64,000 nucleotides of DNA. Source: Sphingopyxis sp. H050. Its GTDB lineage: Bacteria > Pseudomonadota > Alphaproteobacteria > Sphingomonadales > Sphingomonadaceae. Positions 27,201 to 36,209 of this stretch are shown here, in pieces. Position 1 is the first letter of the stretch; each line of letters starts with the position of its first letter. The DNA is taken from assembly GCF_001468265.1 (NCBI RefSeq), contig NZ_LNRZ01000009.1, positions 62,001-126,000 of the forward strand. The letters are read 5' to 3'. Position numbers and translations under genes: made by a program. The notes beneath the pieces were generated by a model. It was not told where the DNA came from. It made no database searches and saw nothing but the letters and a program-made list of their open reading frames with translations.

Positions 27201-27531
27201 CGTCAGCTTCGCCGGCTTCTCGCTGACCCGGCCCGATATCCTCACCGGCGCGGGTTGGTTCTTCGTCATCGAACAGCAGGTGACCGAACCGCGTTTCGGC
27301 TTCGACCAGGAAAAGCCCGGCGCGACTGCCGCTAACCCGGGCGACTGGCGCGACGCGCGCTGGATCGACACTGGGGCGACGCCGGGCGGTCATCTGGCGG
27401 TCAACGGACGCCTCGCCGGGCATCAGGCGGGCGGCGTGACCTACGCCCTCAACGCCGCCCACCTCGCGGCTGCCGCGATGCAGCGGCCGTTCCGCCTGGC
27501 CGTCCACGCCAGCCACCTGACGCAGATTTAG
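24253..27531 (+). CDS. Giant uncharacterised protein of 1092 residues
   Basis: The start at ATG 24253 follows AAAGGA and AGGGA ribosome-binding sequences; the frame reaches further left only over the preceding gene. No signal peptide, membrane helix or named domain is seen. Distinct segments are an N-terminal domain (RPWLVLVALETSGDGRVALP near residue 115), a helical middle, and a C-terminal block with YMIGLNHEMNRELLWRSY at about residue 866, HFWDWDDGD after it and GGFEPDVSFAGF at about 977. The last block has several charged, aromatic and histidine residues packed closely, as an active or metal site might. I recall similar motifs in unnamed proteins of other bacteria but cannot name a family. 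Confidence 0.75.
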   Translation: MAQAAYRFLPWARRGLSTMVTAPDTGQDLPQRPSLAAGLTVSGAGSHGVDLSLYGPADVIGIDPRLIIRTDPKPHTTDCEPNYLAAIEFDLPELPWLFSPASADAQEHLRPWLVLVALETSGDGRVALPRVEPGRPLPFLELTSQQVAEQLPDLSQSWAWAHGQLLGEKGAGGDNAAALAGDPNLNLSRILCPRRLEPMTSYIACLVPAFDLGVLRGIGGTPAPTAALKPAWRPDQPADMLLPVYFHWSFATGPQGDFESLARELKPFKCPPTVGTTSMFIWDSLPNLFDSTPAATRDKPVWMDGALRASEGEPATLSDIDAAFQQAITAEVNAPADIADRSVPDSTRAIAAPIYGGFHAKVVRVPSASPKWLKEINLDPRARAAAGLAADVVRANQEIFMQSCWEQVGKVLEANALLNQSRLATEALAKLHGRIAALPAASQLALIAPARSRVTFGAFTVAAGVARSSLPDAALSPTFRRMLSPGRAALRQAARVMTTSPATGLVERMARGQASVDPNQFTPDGIDRVRAFDSINVGRNPAAAIDLSVIGLATSVRAQDVSQLKQMAGAIAPVQPPIQLRPDLIRTGIVTDLHVMTLADSAGAAPVSEMIDLMVATATGSPRAEAFLLDRDAEGAVTMAAIDIGSDGRAMVRTPTGTADRLIASFGDGFTTRATAEFTAALTALPKGVLGSDAPLTITRGNSGEVMAGDFTGIGRRRRFKVRRPAGEARPVADLLKDRIALDKYSEAFTKTVDLLSINQVDRALEIVPFDLAGAASATAVKIDPRRTIPGRLASMIQIGGVDLFAGVGGAISILPTIDRIMCAPELPEPAYSRLAKFDSRAFLPGIDAIPQNALTLLETNPRFIEAYMIGLNHEMNRELLWRSYPTDQRGTPFRHFWDWDDGDPDIAQIHTFANKPLGHNTRGGAVGGNLVLLVRGNLLRRYPNSTISAWRAVPGNGRPILKPNPTAADYLPAMFFGGFEPDVSFAGFSLTRPDILTGAGWFFVIEQQVTEPRFGFDQEKPGATAANPGDWRDARWIDTGATPGGHLAVNGRLAGHQAGGVTYALNAAHLAAAAMQRPFRLAVHASHLTQI

Positions 27532-27543
27532 GGAGACGTCGAG

Positions 27544-30500
27544 ATGCCGCCCCCATCCTTCACCTCCCGCGACCTCCGCTCGCTCGACAAGCTGCGCGCG
27601 CAGGAGACCAAGATTCAGGACAAGGTCGTGGCGGCCGAGGTCAAATTATCCGAACAGAAGGACAAGCTCGATACCTTGGTCCGCGCAGGCGCCAGCGACG
27701 CGAAGATTGAAGCCCTGAAGGACAAGATCGACAAGATCGTTACCGGCCGCGAGACGCTGCGCGACCAGCTCGTCGATATTCGCGACCGTGCGAACGAATT
27801 TCACGAACGCATCCCTGATCCGCAAATCGAATCAATGATTCCCAATTTTCGCGCCGACACCCCTGTCCTCATGCTGCCGGTGCGCCTCGAGACCCGTTAT
27901 TTCGACGGTAACAGGGAATTACGCATCCGCATTTTTCCCGATCAGGTGCATATCGACAACCATGAAACCGAATTGACCGACGACGAGGTCGCAGCGGGGC
28001 AATTTTACTGGCAGACGCGCTGGAACGCCGCCAATGCCGAGGCAGAGGCCGAAGCCGGGAAGAGTGCCTTCGCCGAACTGGCGCGTCGCTTTCGCCCCCG
28101 GCGCGCCGCGTGGATCGCCTACGCGATGACCCCCACCAATATCGCGCCGCCGCCGCGTCAGGCCGCTCCCGCCTTTCCGGATCCGGTGCGCCGCGCGAGC
28201 GCATGGAGCCGCGCCGCCTTTGCCACGCTGCTGCCGACACGATGGGTCGCGGTCGGTTATCTCGGCGACGGCAAGGGCAATCTGACGCAGGCATTCCGGA
28301 AATCGGGGGGGATCGTCGCCGACCGGATCAACACCGGCATCGATCCTCGCGCGCAGGCGGCCCCGGCGGTCGACGCCGACGGCGTCGCAACCGAAGTGCC
28401 GCTCGACGAGGGTCTCAAATGGATCGCCGATTTCGGCGCCGCCGAGGCAGCCGGCATGGCGATGCGCGTCGTCACCGGCGATCTCGATGCGCCGCTGCGC
28501 AACGCCGGGCGCACGCTCGCCGGCATGACGCTGGCTCGCCTTGTCGTCTATGGCACCAACGCCACGATGACCGGCGAAGCGGCGGCGAAGCGGCTCGAGG
28601 CACTGCTGGCCGCGCACGTCTATGCCGACGGGCTCGCGCTGCTGACCCCCGGCACTCCGACGAACAACAGCGAGGCCGACGCGTCGGGTTTCGATTCCTC
28701 TGATCCCGTCGCCATTGCGGCGATGGACCCGATGCGCGCCGCGCCGGCCTTGACGCCGGGCCTCGACGCCCTGTCGCACGCCTTGGGCGTCAACGCTGCT
28801 GCCGCGCATCTCGACCGCATCCGGGGAACCGACGGGGCCGAACAGGTCACAGCGGGCCATATGATCAACGCGCTGTGGAGCGCGACATTGGGCCAGACGC
28901 TCGACCAGATGTTTGATCCGGCGATGACCGACGCCGACATTGGCCGGCTTCGCGACCATGCGGTCGCCAACCTGCGTCCTGGCGGCGCGCTACCGACGTT
29001 GCGCGTTGGCAGCCAGCCTTATGGCATCCTGCCGGTTACCCCGCTCGCGCTCTTCAAATCGCAGGACAAGGTCGAGGAGAAGCTGGCACAGGTCATCGGC
29101 GCAGTGCGCGGCATCTGGACCCGCGCCGCGGACAATGCGCCCTATATTCAGCGTGCCGGCAAAACACTGGCGGAGAACATGGAATCGCTTCTCCAGCACG
29201 GTCCGATGGCGGCGTCTAACAGTTTTAGACGCGTCTATGGCCCGATCATGACCAAGAACGCCAATATCGACCCCGCGCTCAGCGCGACGCAGGAACGCAC
29301 GCGCAGAATGATCCTCGGCGCGCTCGGCGTGTCGGCAAAGGTCAGGATATCGGGGATGACTGCCGAGGCTCGCCAGCACCGGCTCGGCGCGCCTTTCGTA
29401 CAGGTTAGCTTCGGCGAGGCAGGCGCGCTGCTGCAGCCCAATTATCTGGGCGAGATGGCAATCGAGGCAGGCAAAACGGACGGGCGCGCCGCGCTCGCCG
29501 CGCGCGGCAACGCCGGCACCCTGCTCGAAACGCTCGTCTCGCACGCGGCGCTTTACGAACTTGATCGCGCCGCCGCGGGGGTCGTGCACAAGGAGCGCGC
29601 CGAGCGCGAGGGCGTCGCCGTCCCTCCTCGCCTCGCGCTTCGCATCGAGGAAATGGTTGCGGTCGACCCACCGAAATTCGAGGAGGTGCGCGGCCGGCCC
29701 GCGCGGCAGGTGGTGCTTCAGTCGCCCGCAGACATGGAACGCATGGTCCTGTCCGAACGGACCGGAACCAAGACGGTTGTCAATTATGTCATCGGCCAGC
29801 TGTTCGATTTCCAAGGCCGCGACCGCGACGATGTGGCGCGGTACAAATCGATGATCGACAGCCTGAATTATCTTGCGGCCCGTCCAGCGACCGAACTCGA
29901 CCGCGCGACGCGCGGCACGCTCGACGCCTATAGCTACCGACTCGACGCATGGATTTCGTCGCTCGCAAACCGGCGGCTCGCCTCGTGGCGGTCGAACCCC
30001 GCCAGCAAAGGGCTGCACATCGGCGGCTATGGGTGGGTCGAAAATCTGAAACCCGACCGGCGCCCCGACAGCGAGGGCTATATTCACGCCCCGTCGCTGC
30101 AACAGGCGCAAGCGGCGGCGGTGCTACGCGCCGGACATCTTGCGCACCGTGACGCCGCAGGCGCGGCGCTCGCCATCGACCTGTCATCGCGTCGCGTGCG
30201 CATGGCGCTCATCCTGCTGCGCGGCGTCGCGCAGGGCCAGTCGCTGACCGCGCTACTTGGCTACCGGCTTGAGCGCCGGCTGCGCCAGGCAAATATCCAG
30301 TTTGCCAAGTTCATCCTGCCGCTGCGCCGCCTGTTTCCGCTCAATCCGCCCACCGACGACACAGTGCTGGGGTCGCAGGAGGCGATCGCGGCACGCGATG
30401 TCGTCGATGCGGTCAAGCTGCTCGACCGGCGGCGCGTCGGCGGCAACTGGTTGCAGGGGTTGACGCTTACGCCGTCGGCGGCCGAAAAGGCGGGCATCGA

Positions 30501-32229
30501 CGCAGTTGTCGCCGAAATCGAAGATATGTTCGATGCGGTCGCCGACCTGCTCGTCGCTGAAGGCGTTTACCAGCTCGTCGGCGGCAACCTCGAACGCGCA
30601 TCGGCCGCCCTCGGCGGGATGGACCGGCAGAACCGCCCCGTGGAGCCCGAAGTCGTGCGCACCCCGCGCTCGGGCCACGCTTTTGCGCAGCGGGCCGGCA
30701 CTCTCCTGTCGTCGCAGGAACCTGGCGCAGATTGGGCGGGCTTCCCTGCCGACAGCCGCGCCGTCGCCGAACCCTTCCTAAACGCGTGGGTCGCGCACCT
30801 GCTCGGCCAGCCGAAGCAATGGAGCTTCGCCGCGAACCTTGTCATTCCCGGCGGCGGCACGCGCCCGCTTGACCCGGTTGGCCTAGCGGCGTTCGACTGG
30901 TCGCCGATCTCGCTTGCCATCCTGTCCGAACCCGGCAGCAACGAGCGGCCAAGCGGGCTCCAGCAGAAACTCGCATCGCTGTTTGCCAGCCAAGTCAGCG
31001 CAGCCGAACGCGATGCCGACGCGGAACTCCACCTGATGCCGGCCCCCGCTGCGGGCGCGCGGAACGGCCTCGGCGCGCTCGAAGCCTTGCTGACGCGCAT
31101 CCGCACCGTCATCAACCGCCACCGCCCGGCGAACGCGCTCGACATCGCCCCACCCGGAACCGAGGCGCCGTCGGGCGTCGACCCCGCGATCCTCGAGAAA
31201 CGCGCCGACAAGGTCGCGGCGGCGCAGGCCGCGGCGCGCGTCGCCATCGACGATGCGCTGGCGGCCGCCAACCCGTCCGCTTCCACGCTCGCCAAGGCGC
31301 TCGACCGCGCCAACGCCGCGGGCGCACGCGACGCGGTGGTGGCCACCGACAGTGTCGAGGCGCTCATCGACCAAGCGGTACAGGTCAGTGGACTGATCGC
31401 GCAGGCCGAGGCGCGGCACACCGCGCTCGTCGGTGGTTTCAACGCGACGCTGGCAACCGACGACGATAAGGTTGAGCATCATGTCCGCCGACTGAAAGCG
31501 ATGCTGGGCGAGGGCTTCCCGATCCTTCCCCCCTTTACCCTGCCCGCCGCGCTGCACAGCGAATGCATGGCCAGCCTGGGCGCCATCGAAAGCCTGCTCG
31601 GCAAGGGCGGCGCGCCGCTGCACGGCTGGATGTCGCGTATGGCCGAAGTCCGGCCGCGGCTCGGGGAACTTGCGAGCTGCCTGATCGCCAGCGAGATGGC
31701 GGGCGCCGGACTACCCGACCTCAAAATCGCGCAATTCCCGCACGCGCCCGATACGCGTTGGATCGGGCTGCCCCTCGACAAAACCAGCCCTGCGCACGTC
31801 GATCTCAGCCTCGTTGTCCACGCGCCCGGGCTCGATCCCGCCGATCCGCCGATGCTGCTCGCGGGGTTGATGAGCGACGACTGGACCGAGACGATCCCTG
31901 CCGCGAAGGAAACCACAGCGACCAGCTTTCACTATGACGCCCCCGGCGCGCGGCCGCCGCAGGCGCTGCTCCTCGCCGTCCATCCCGATCCCGCAGCGGG
32001 TGGCTGGTTGCCGTCGCAGCTCCTCGCCACGATCAATGAGGCGATGGACCTCGCGCGGATCCGCTGCGTGCGTCCGCAGGATCTCGACATGATGGGGGCG
32101 CTGCTGCCGCTCGTCTATCTGCCGAACAGCTATACGCGCGACGTCCCGAGCGTCGATTTCGGCAAGCTTCGGCTGATGGTGGAGGCGATGATCCCCGCCC
32201 ACCTCGCCACCGTCATGGGAAAGGCCTGA
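27544..32229 (+). CDS. Giant uncharacterised protein of 1561 residues with N-terminal coiled coil
   Basis: Residues about 12-90 are a heptad-rich coiled coil (KIQDKVVAAEVKLSEQKDKL and following). Next comes a domain starting LPVRLETRYFDGNRELRI with PDQVHIDNHE near residue 140, a long alpha-rich middle with GSQPYGILPV near 490, a second helical A/D-rich stretch around 1210-1300, and a C-terminal domain ending YLPNSYTRDVPSVDF. There is no signal peptide or membrane span. I do not recognise a family. It is the largest gene of the operon, 12 bp after its neighbour and 4 bp before the next. The coiled coil suggests an oligomeric scaffold. Confidence 0.75.
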   Translation: MPPPSFTSRDLRSLDKLRAQETKIQDKVVAAEVKLSEQKDKLDTLVRAGASDAKIEALKDKIDKIVTGRETLRDQLVDIRDRANEFHERIPDPQIESMIPNFRADTPVLMLPVRLETRYFDGNRELRIRIFPDQVHIDNHETELTDDEVAAGQFYWQTRWNAANAEAEAEAGKSAFAELARRFRPRRAAWIAYAMTPTNIAPPPRQAAPAFPDPVRRASAWSRAAFATLLPTRWVAVGYLGDGKGNLTQAFRKSGGIVADRINTGIDPRAQAAPAVDADGVATEVPLDEGLKWIADFGAAEAAGMAMRVVTGDLDAPLRNAGRTLAGMTLARLVVYGTNATMTGEAAAKRLEALLAAHVYADGLALLTPGTPTNNSEADASGFDSSDPVAIAAMDPMRAAPALTPGLDALSHALGVNAAAAHLDRIRGTDGAEQVTAGHMINALWSATLGQTLDQMFDPAMTDADIGRLRDHAVANLRPGGALPTLRVGSQPYGILPVTPLALFKSQDKVEEKLAQVIGAVRGIWTRAADNAPYIQRAGKTLAENMESLLQHGPMAASNSFRRVYGPIMTKNANIDPALSATQERTRRMILGALGVSAKVRISGMTAEARQHRLGAPFVQVSFGEAGALLQPNYLGEMAIEAGKTDGRAALAARGNAGTLLETLVSHAALYELDRAAAGVVHKERAEREGVAVPPRLALRIEEMVAVDPPKFEEVRGRPARQVVLQSPADMERMVLSERTGTKTVVNYVIGQLFDFQGRDRDDVARYKSMIDSLNYLAARPATELDRATRGTLDAYSYRLDAWISSLANRRLASWRSNPASKGLHIGGYGWVENLKPDRRPDSEGYIHAPSLQQAQAAAVLRAGHLAHRDAAGAALAIDLSSRRVRMALILLRGVAQGQSLTALLGYRLERRLRQANIQFAKFILPLRRLFPLNPPTDDTVLGSQEAIAARDVVDAVKLLDRRRVGGNWLQGLTLTPSAAEKAGIDAVVAEIEDMFDAVADLLVAEGVYQLVGGNLERASAALGGMDRQNRPVEPEVVRTPRSGHAFAQRAGTLLSSQEPGADWAGFPADSRAVAEPFLNAWVAHLLGQPKQWSFAANLVIPGGGTRPLDPVGLAAFDWSPISLAILSEPGSNERPSGLQQKLASLFASQVSAAERDADAELHLMPAPAAGARNGLGALEALLTRIRTVINRHRPANALDIAPPGTEAPSGVDPAILEKRADKVAAAQAAARVAIDDALAAANPSASTLAKALDRANAAGARDAVVATDSVEALIDQAVQVSGLIAQAEARHTALVGGFNATLATDDDKVEHHVRRLKAMLGEGFPILPPFTLPAALHSECMASLGAIESLLGKGGAPLHGWMSRMAEVRPRLGELASCLIASEMAGAGLPDLKIAQFPHAPDTRWIGLPLDKTSPAHVDLSLVVHAPGLDPADPPMLLAGLMSDDWTETIPAAKETTATSFHYDAPGARPPQALLLAVHPDPAAGGWLPSQLLATINEAMDLARIRCVRPQDLDMMGALLPLVYLPNSYTRDVPSVDFGKLRLMVEAMIPAHLATVMGKA

Positions 32230-32233
32230 CACC

Positions 32234-34009
32234 ATGCCGCTGATCGTCAAAAACGCCGCCTTTGCGACGGCCGCGGTCATCAAGCCCAGCCTGACAGTCT
32301 GGTCACGGCTCGAGGTCCAGCCGACGACATCCGACTATGCGCCTGCACTCGCCGCGGGGGTGGCCGATCCGCTGTGGATGCTGGGCCGCCAATGGCAGTT
32401 CGGCGAATATGGTGGTGAGGATGCGGGCTCGCCTATCGCGGTAAAGGTCGAGGCCGACGAGGCGGTGCTCGCGCGCTATCTTGCCGGCCCGCTCGGCAAC
32501 GATCCCGCCGCCGACGCCACGGACTTTGACCCGCTGGCCCAGCCGCTTGAAACATTGGTTGAGTCCGAGGACCCTGAGCTTGCCGGGCCGCTTACGGGTG
32601 TGTGGGCGGGCCAGCATTTCCTGCGGATGCTCGCGGCCGCGGGCCTCTCCGACGGGATCAGCGGCGTCGCCGACTATGCGTTCGAAGAGCCCGATGCGGT
32701 CGACCGCGATATCGATCCGCAGGGCGCCGGCTGGGTCGAACTCGCCGCGCTCGGCGCCATCGACGGCCACAAGCTCGCCGCCGCGATCACCAAGGCCGAC
32801 GGCGTCCCCCCGGGAATCGGCAACGAGGCGGGACTGAAGGCGCTGTGCCTCGAATGGCTCGGCTGGTATCGCGGCGGGCTTCCCGCCGAGCGTGCGTCAG
32901 CGTGGCTCCCGAACCGGCTCGAATATGGCTTCGCGGCCTCCACCGGTAAAGGCGGCGGCAAGGACGATTTGCTGGTTGCCGAGGAATATGCCGACGGAAG
33001 GCTCGATTGGTACAGCTTCGACCTCGCCGATGCGCCGCCGCTGGGGGGCATCCGCACGGTGCGCGACGTTAGGCTGAACCCGATGCTGCCGACCGCAGCG
33101 CGCTTCGGGGGCATGCCATCGGACCGGTTTTGGGCTTTCGAGGACGGCAAGGTCAATCTGGCGCAGGTTACCGCAGGGCCGACCGACATCGGGCGCCTGT
33201 TGATGCTGGAATTCGCGCTGGCTTTCAGCAACGACTGGTTCGTCATCCCGGTCGAATTGCCGGTCGGTTCGTTGTTCCGCATCCGCCAATTCACCGTGAC
33301 CGACACCTTCGGGGTGACCAGTCCGGTGGAGCGCGCCGGTGATGCCGCGGGCACCCCCTGGCGGATGTTCGAACTCGACCGCGCCGATGGCGCACGCAGC
33401 GACGCTTTTCTCCTCGCCCCCGCGATCGACGCCCGGCTGGAGGGCGACCCGATCGAGGAGGTCACGCTGTTCCGTGACGAGATGGCGAACATGGCATGGG
33501 CGGTCGAGCGCAAGGTTCCCGGCGTAATGGGACTGCCGGTCGATCGCTATCAGGAGGCCACCAAACGCAGCGCCTCGCAGCGCTTTGCCGTTCTCAGCAA
33601 TGTGACTGCCGAACTCGTCTATCGCGTATCGACCAGCGTGCCCGAGCATTGGCTGCCGCTCGTCCCCGTGCCGAAGGACGACCGCCCGCTCGCCGAATTC
33701 GGTATCGAGCTAGAACGGCGCGCGATGCTGCGCCATCTCGACGACGGGACACTCGAACCGATCTTCCCGCACGGCATCCTGCTCCGCACCGACCTGTCGA
33801 AAGCACCGGCCGACGAACCGGCGCAGCGGCTAGAGGACGAAGAAGTGCCGCGCGACGGCGTCGCAGTAACGCGCAAGGCGCAATTCGCGCGCTGGATCGG
33901 CGGCGAGCGACTGCACTGGATCGGCCGCGGAAAAACGCCGGGCAAGGGCGAAGGCGCCAGCGGACTGCGTCATGACATCCGGGTGCGAAAAGACCAATTG
34001 TCCTCTTGA
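32234..34009 (+). CDS. Uncharacterised 591-residue protein, last gene of the giant operon
   Basis: A soluble protein with an N-terminal motif MLGRQWQFGEYGGEDAGSP (residues about 49-67), a middle rich in aromatics (DGRLDWYSFDLADAPPLGGI, then LEFALAFSNDWFVIPVELPV) and a C-terminal block GRGKTPGKGEGASGLRHD. These motifs look strongly conserved in character but I cannot tie them to a named family or an activity. The ATG is 4 bp after the preceding stop. Only 17 bp separate its stop from the end of a truncated antiporter gene on the other strand, so the operon ends at a rearranged border. Confidence 0.75.
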   Translation: MPLIVKNAAFATAAVIKPSLTVWSRLEVQPTTSDYAPALAAGVADPLWMLGRQWQFGEYGGEDAGSPIAVKVEADEAVLARYLAGPLGNDPAADATDFDPLAQPLETLVESEDPELAGPLTGVWAGQHFLRMLAAAGLSDGISGVADYAFEEPDAVDRDIDPQGAGWVELAALGAIDGHKLAAAITKADGVPPGIGNEAGLKALCLEWLGWYRGGLPAERASAWLPNRLEYGFAASTGKGGGKDDLLVAEEYADGRLDWYSFDLADAPPLGGIRTVRDVRLNPMLPTAARFGGMPSDRFWAFEDGKVNLAQVTAGPTDIGRLLMLEFALAFSNDWFVIPVELPVGSLFRIRQFTVTDTFGVTSPVERAGDAAGTPWRMFELDRADGARSDAFLLAPAIDARLEGDPIEEVTLFRDEMANMAWAVERKVPGVMGLPVDRYQEATKRSASQRFAVLSNVTAELVYRVSTSVPEHWLPLVPVPKDDRPLAEFGIELERRAMLRHLDDGTLEPIFPHGILLRTDLSKAPADEPAQRLEDEEVPRDGVAVTRKAQFARWIGGERLHWIGRGKTPGKGEGASGLRHDIRVRKDQLSS

Positions 34010-34026
34010 GCCGCCGCATATCGAGT

Positions 34027-34503
34027 TCAGGCCACGGCGGACACCAGCAGGAAGAAGCCGCAGATAACGAGATGGATCGCGTGTTGGAGGACCGTGGGGC
34101 GCCCGGTTCCGAGCGTCAGCGCGCCGATCACGAGGGTAAGCCTCAGCAACGCGAGGTGCCCCGGCGGCAGTCCAAGTTCTAGCGGCTGGGCAACGAGCAG
34201 CGAGACGATCGCCACGGCGGAGATCGTCAGACAGATGCTCGCGATTGCCGATCCGAGCGCGAGGTTCAGGCTGACCTGCAACTTGTTGTGCACCGCCGAC
34301 TTGATCGCAGCAATGCTTTCGGGAAGCAGCACAATCGTGGCAACGATAACCCCGACGCACGCCTGCGGAAGTCCGGCACGCTCGATCGCATAGTCGAGCG
34401 GATAGGAGAACTGCTTCGCGAGGAGGACTACGGCAACCAGGCAAAGCACGCTTCGCCTTCGACTGAAGCGAACGGGGCTAGTTAGAACCGGTACCGACCG
34501 CTT
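34027..34503 (-). pseudogene. 5'-truncated Ca2+/H+ antiporter (ChaA/CaCA family)
   Basis: About 140 residues match the C-terminal half of ChaA-type antiporters: VATIVLLPESIAAIKSAVHN, then LQVSLNLALGSAIASICLTI with the E and N that line the ion path, and three further membrane helices. A full protein has about 350 residues and two such halves, so the N-terminal half is gone. The frame is open back to the TGA at 34504-34506 that ends the LacI remnant, and GTG 34449 is the only start near the domain. A functional exchanger is not expected. Confidence 0.8.
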
Positions 34504-35285
34504 TCAGCCCCGCGGTCCCGCCGTCGAGCCGCGCACGATCAGTTCGTGCGGAAGTTGCCGTCGCACGATCATTTCGCCAAATGCGAGCAGAAGGTTGGCG
34601 GCTGCGTAGCCGAAGTCGCGGATCGGTTGGCGGATCGTCGTCAGCGACGGTCAGACCTCCTGTGCAAGGTCTGTGTCGTCGAAGCCCGCGACCGACAGCT
34701 GGTCGGGAACCGACACGCCAAGGCGGTGCGCCTCGGCGAGGACGTCGGCGGCTTGGGAAGCGCAAGCAGCGCCGCTGCGGCTGCGGCTGCGGCCCCCGAC
34801 TGGAAATCGAACTGGCCGGGCCGAACCAGCGCCGCATCGGAGCCGATCCCCGCGCGCTGGAGCGCCTGCCTGTAGCCGGTGAGGCGCTGGCCGCTGGCGA
34901 AATAATTGGCATGGCCGGCGACGAGCCCGATGCGGCGATGCCCGAGCGAGATCAGATAGGCGGTCATGTCGTCGGCGGCCTGGACATTGTCGATGTAAAC
35001 CGCCGACGTCGCGGTCAGATCGGTACCGTCGAGTTGCGCCTGATCGATCAGCGCGCCGATGCCGTCGATAAGACCGGGCGAGTTTACATCGCACGGCTGG
35101 ACGATCATGCGGAAGTTCGCCTCGCGGCACCGCTGTCCGACCCCGGCCTGCATGTTGAAAATATAATAGGGACTGGGGTTGTCGTGGATCAGCCCGATCT
35201 GGAACGAGCGCCAACCCCCGAGCGTGCGCGCCGCGAGGCTGGGGTGATAGTTGAGGCGCGCGGCAATGCTGGCAGACTCCTGTTG
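34504..35285 (-). pseudogene. Decayed LacI-type transcriptional regulator
   Basis: Recognisable LacI segments occur in order: SIAARLNYHPSLAARTLGGW after the HTH, FQIGLIHDNPSPYYIF, LGHRRIGLVAGHANYFASGQ, then DVLAEAHRLGVSVPDQLSVA in a different frame, and LTTIRQPIRDFGYAAANLLL. Three lesions are visible: the helix-turn-helix and start are missing beyond about 35285; a deletion near 34742 removes the usual DxxA core strand and shifts frame; and a TGA at 34651-34653 replaces the tryptophan expected before PSLTTIRQ. It lies directly downstream of the galactose genes and was probably their repressor. Confidence 0.85.
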
Positions 35286-35324
35286 CTTTGGCCCGTCACC
35301 GGCCTTGCGCCTGTGCTGGCCGGG

Positions 35325-36188
35325 TCAGGCCCCGGTCAGCGCCAGCGCGCCGAGCAGGCCGGTGTCCTCGCCGAGCGCGGGGGCGACGATGTTATGTTGG
35401 GGCGATCCGGCGAAATAGCCCGCTGCCGACTTGGCGGCTTCGGCGCGGACGCGGTCCAGAAGTCCAGGCGTACCGAGCACCCCGCCGCCGAGAACGATGC
35501 GCGCGGGTTCGAGGATCGCCTGAAACGTCTGCGCCGCCTGCGCAAGATACCACGCAACGATCTCGTGCCCGATATGATCGGCGGGCAGGTCAGACAGCGA
35601 CGCGCCCCAGCGCGCGATGATCGCGGGGCCGGCGGCCAGGCCTTCGAGGCAATCGCCGTGGAACGGACAATGACCCGCAAAATCCATGTCGGCGGGATGG
35701 CGCGGCATCCGGATATGGCCCATCTCGGGGTGGCTGAGGCCGTGGACCAGCCGCCCGCCGACGACCGCGCCGCCCCCAACCCCGGTGCCGACGGTCAGGT
35801 ATAGGGTCGAATTCGTCCCCTGCCCCGCGCCCCATTTCCATTCGGCGAGCGCGGCGCCGTTGACGTCGGTGTCGATTGCGACCGGACAGCCGAAGGCGCG
35901 CGTGAAGGGCCCGGCGATGTCGGCGTCGCTCCAGTGCGGCTTGGTCGTGCGGGTGATGTGACCCCATTGGGGCGAGGCGCGGTCGAGATCGAGCGGGCCG
36001 AAGCTGGCGATGCCGACCGCGGCATAATCGGCGCCCCGCGCGCGCAGCCAGTCGACCGCGGCGGAGAGCGTTTCCTCGGGGCGCGTCGTGTCGATGCGGG
36101 TGCGCGCGTAAATCTTACGGGACGCATCGCCGACGCCGACGATGAATTTGGTGCCGCCCGCTTCGATCAGCGCGATTTTGTCGGTCAT
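35325..36188 (-). CDS. ROK-family sugar kinase (fructokinase-like)
   Basis: A 287-residue kinase of the ROK family. It has the N-terminal phosphate loop ALIEAGGTKFIVGVG, the sugar-binding DTDVNGAALAEWKWGAG, a second glycine-rich loop YLTVGTGVGGGAVVGGRL, and the zinc site H..GHCPFHGDCLEG, a form seen in bacterial fructokinases. It would phosphorylate a hexose in the cytoplasm (fructose, glucose or mannose). Within this operon it likely handles the non-galactose sugar released from the imported glycan. It is 21 bp after galK. Substrate specificity is inferred. Confidence 0.85.
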   Translation of the reverse strand: MTDKIALIEAGGTKFIVGVGDASRKIYARTRIDTTRPEETLSAAVDWLRARGADYAAVGIASFGPLDLDRASPQWGHITRTTKPHWSDADIAGPFTRAFGCPVAIDTDVNGAALAEWKWGAGQGTNSTLYLTVGTGVGGGAVVGGRLVHGLSHPEMGHIRMPRHPADMDFAGHCPFHGDCLEGLAAGPAIIARWGASLSDLPADHIGHEIVAWYLAQAAQTFQAILEPARIVLGGGVLGTPGLLDRVRAEAAKSAAGYFAGSPQHNIVAPALGEDTGLLGALALTGA

Positions 36189-36209
36189 ATGCTGTCCCTC
36201 GCGCCGGCT

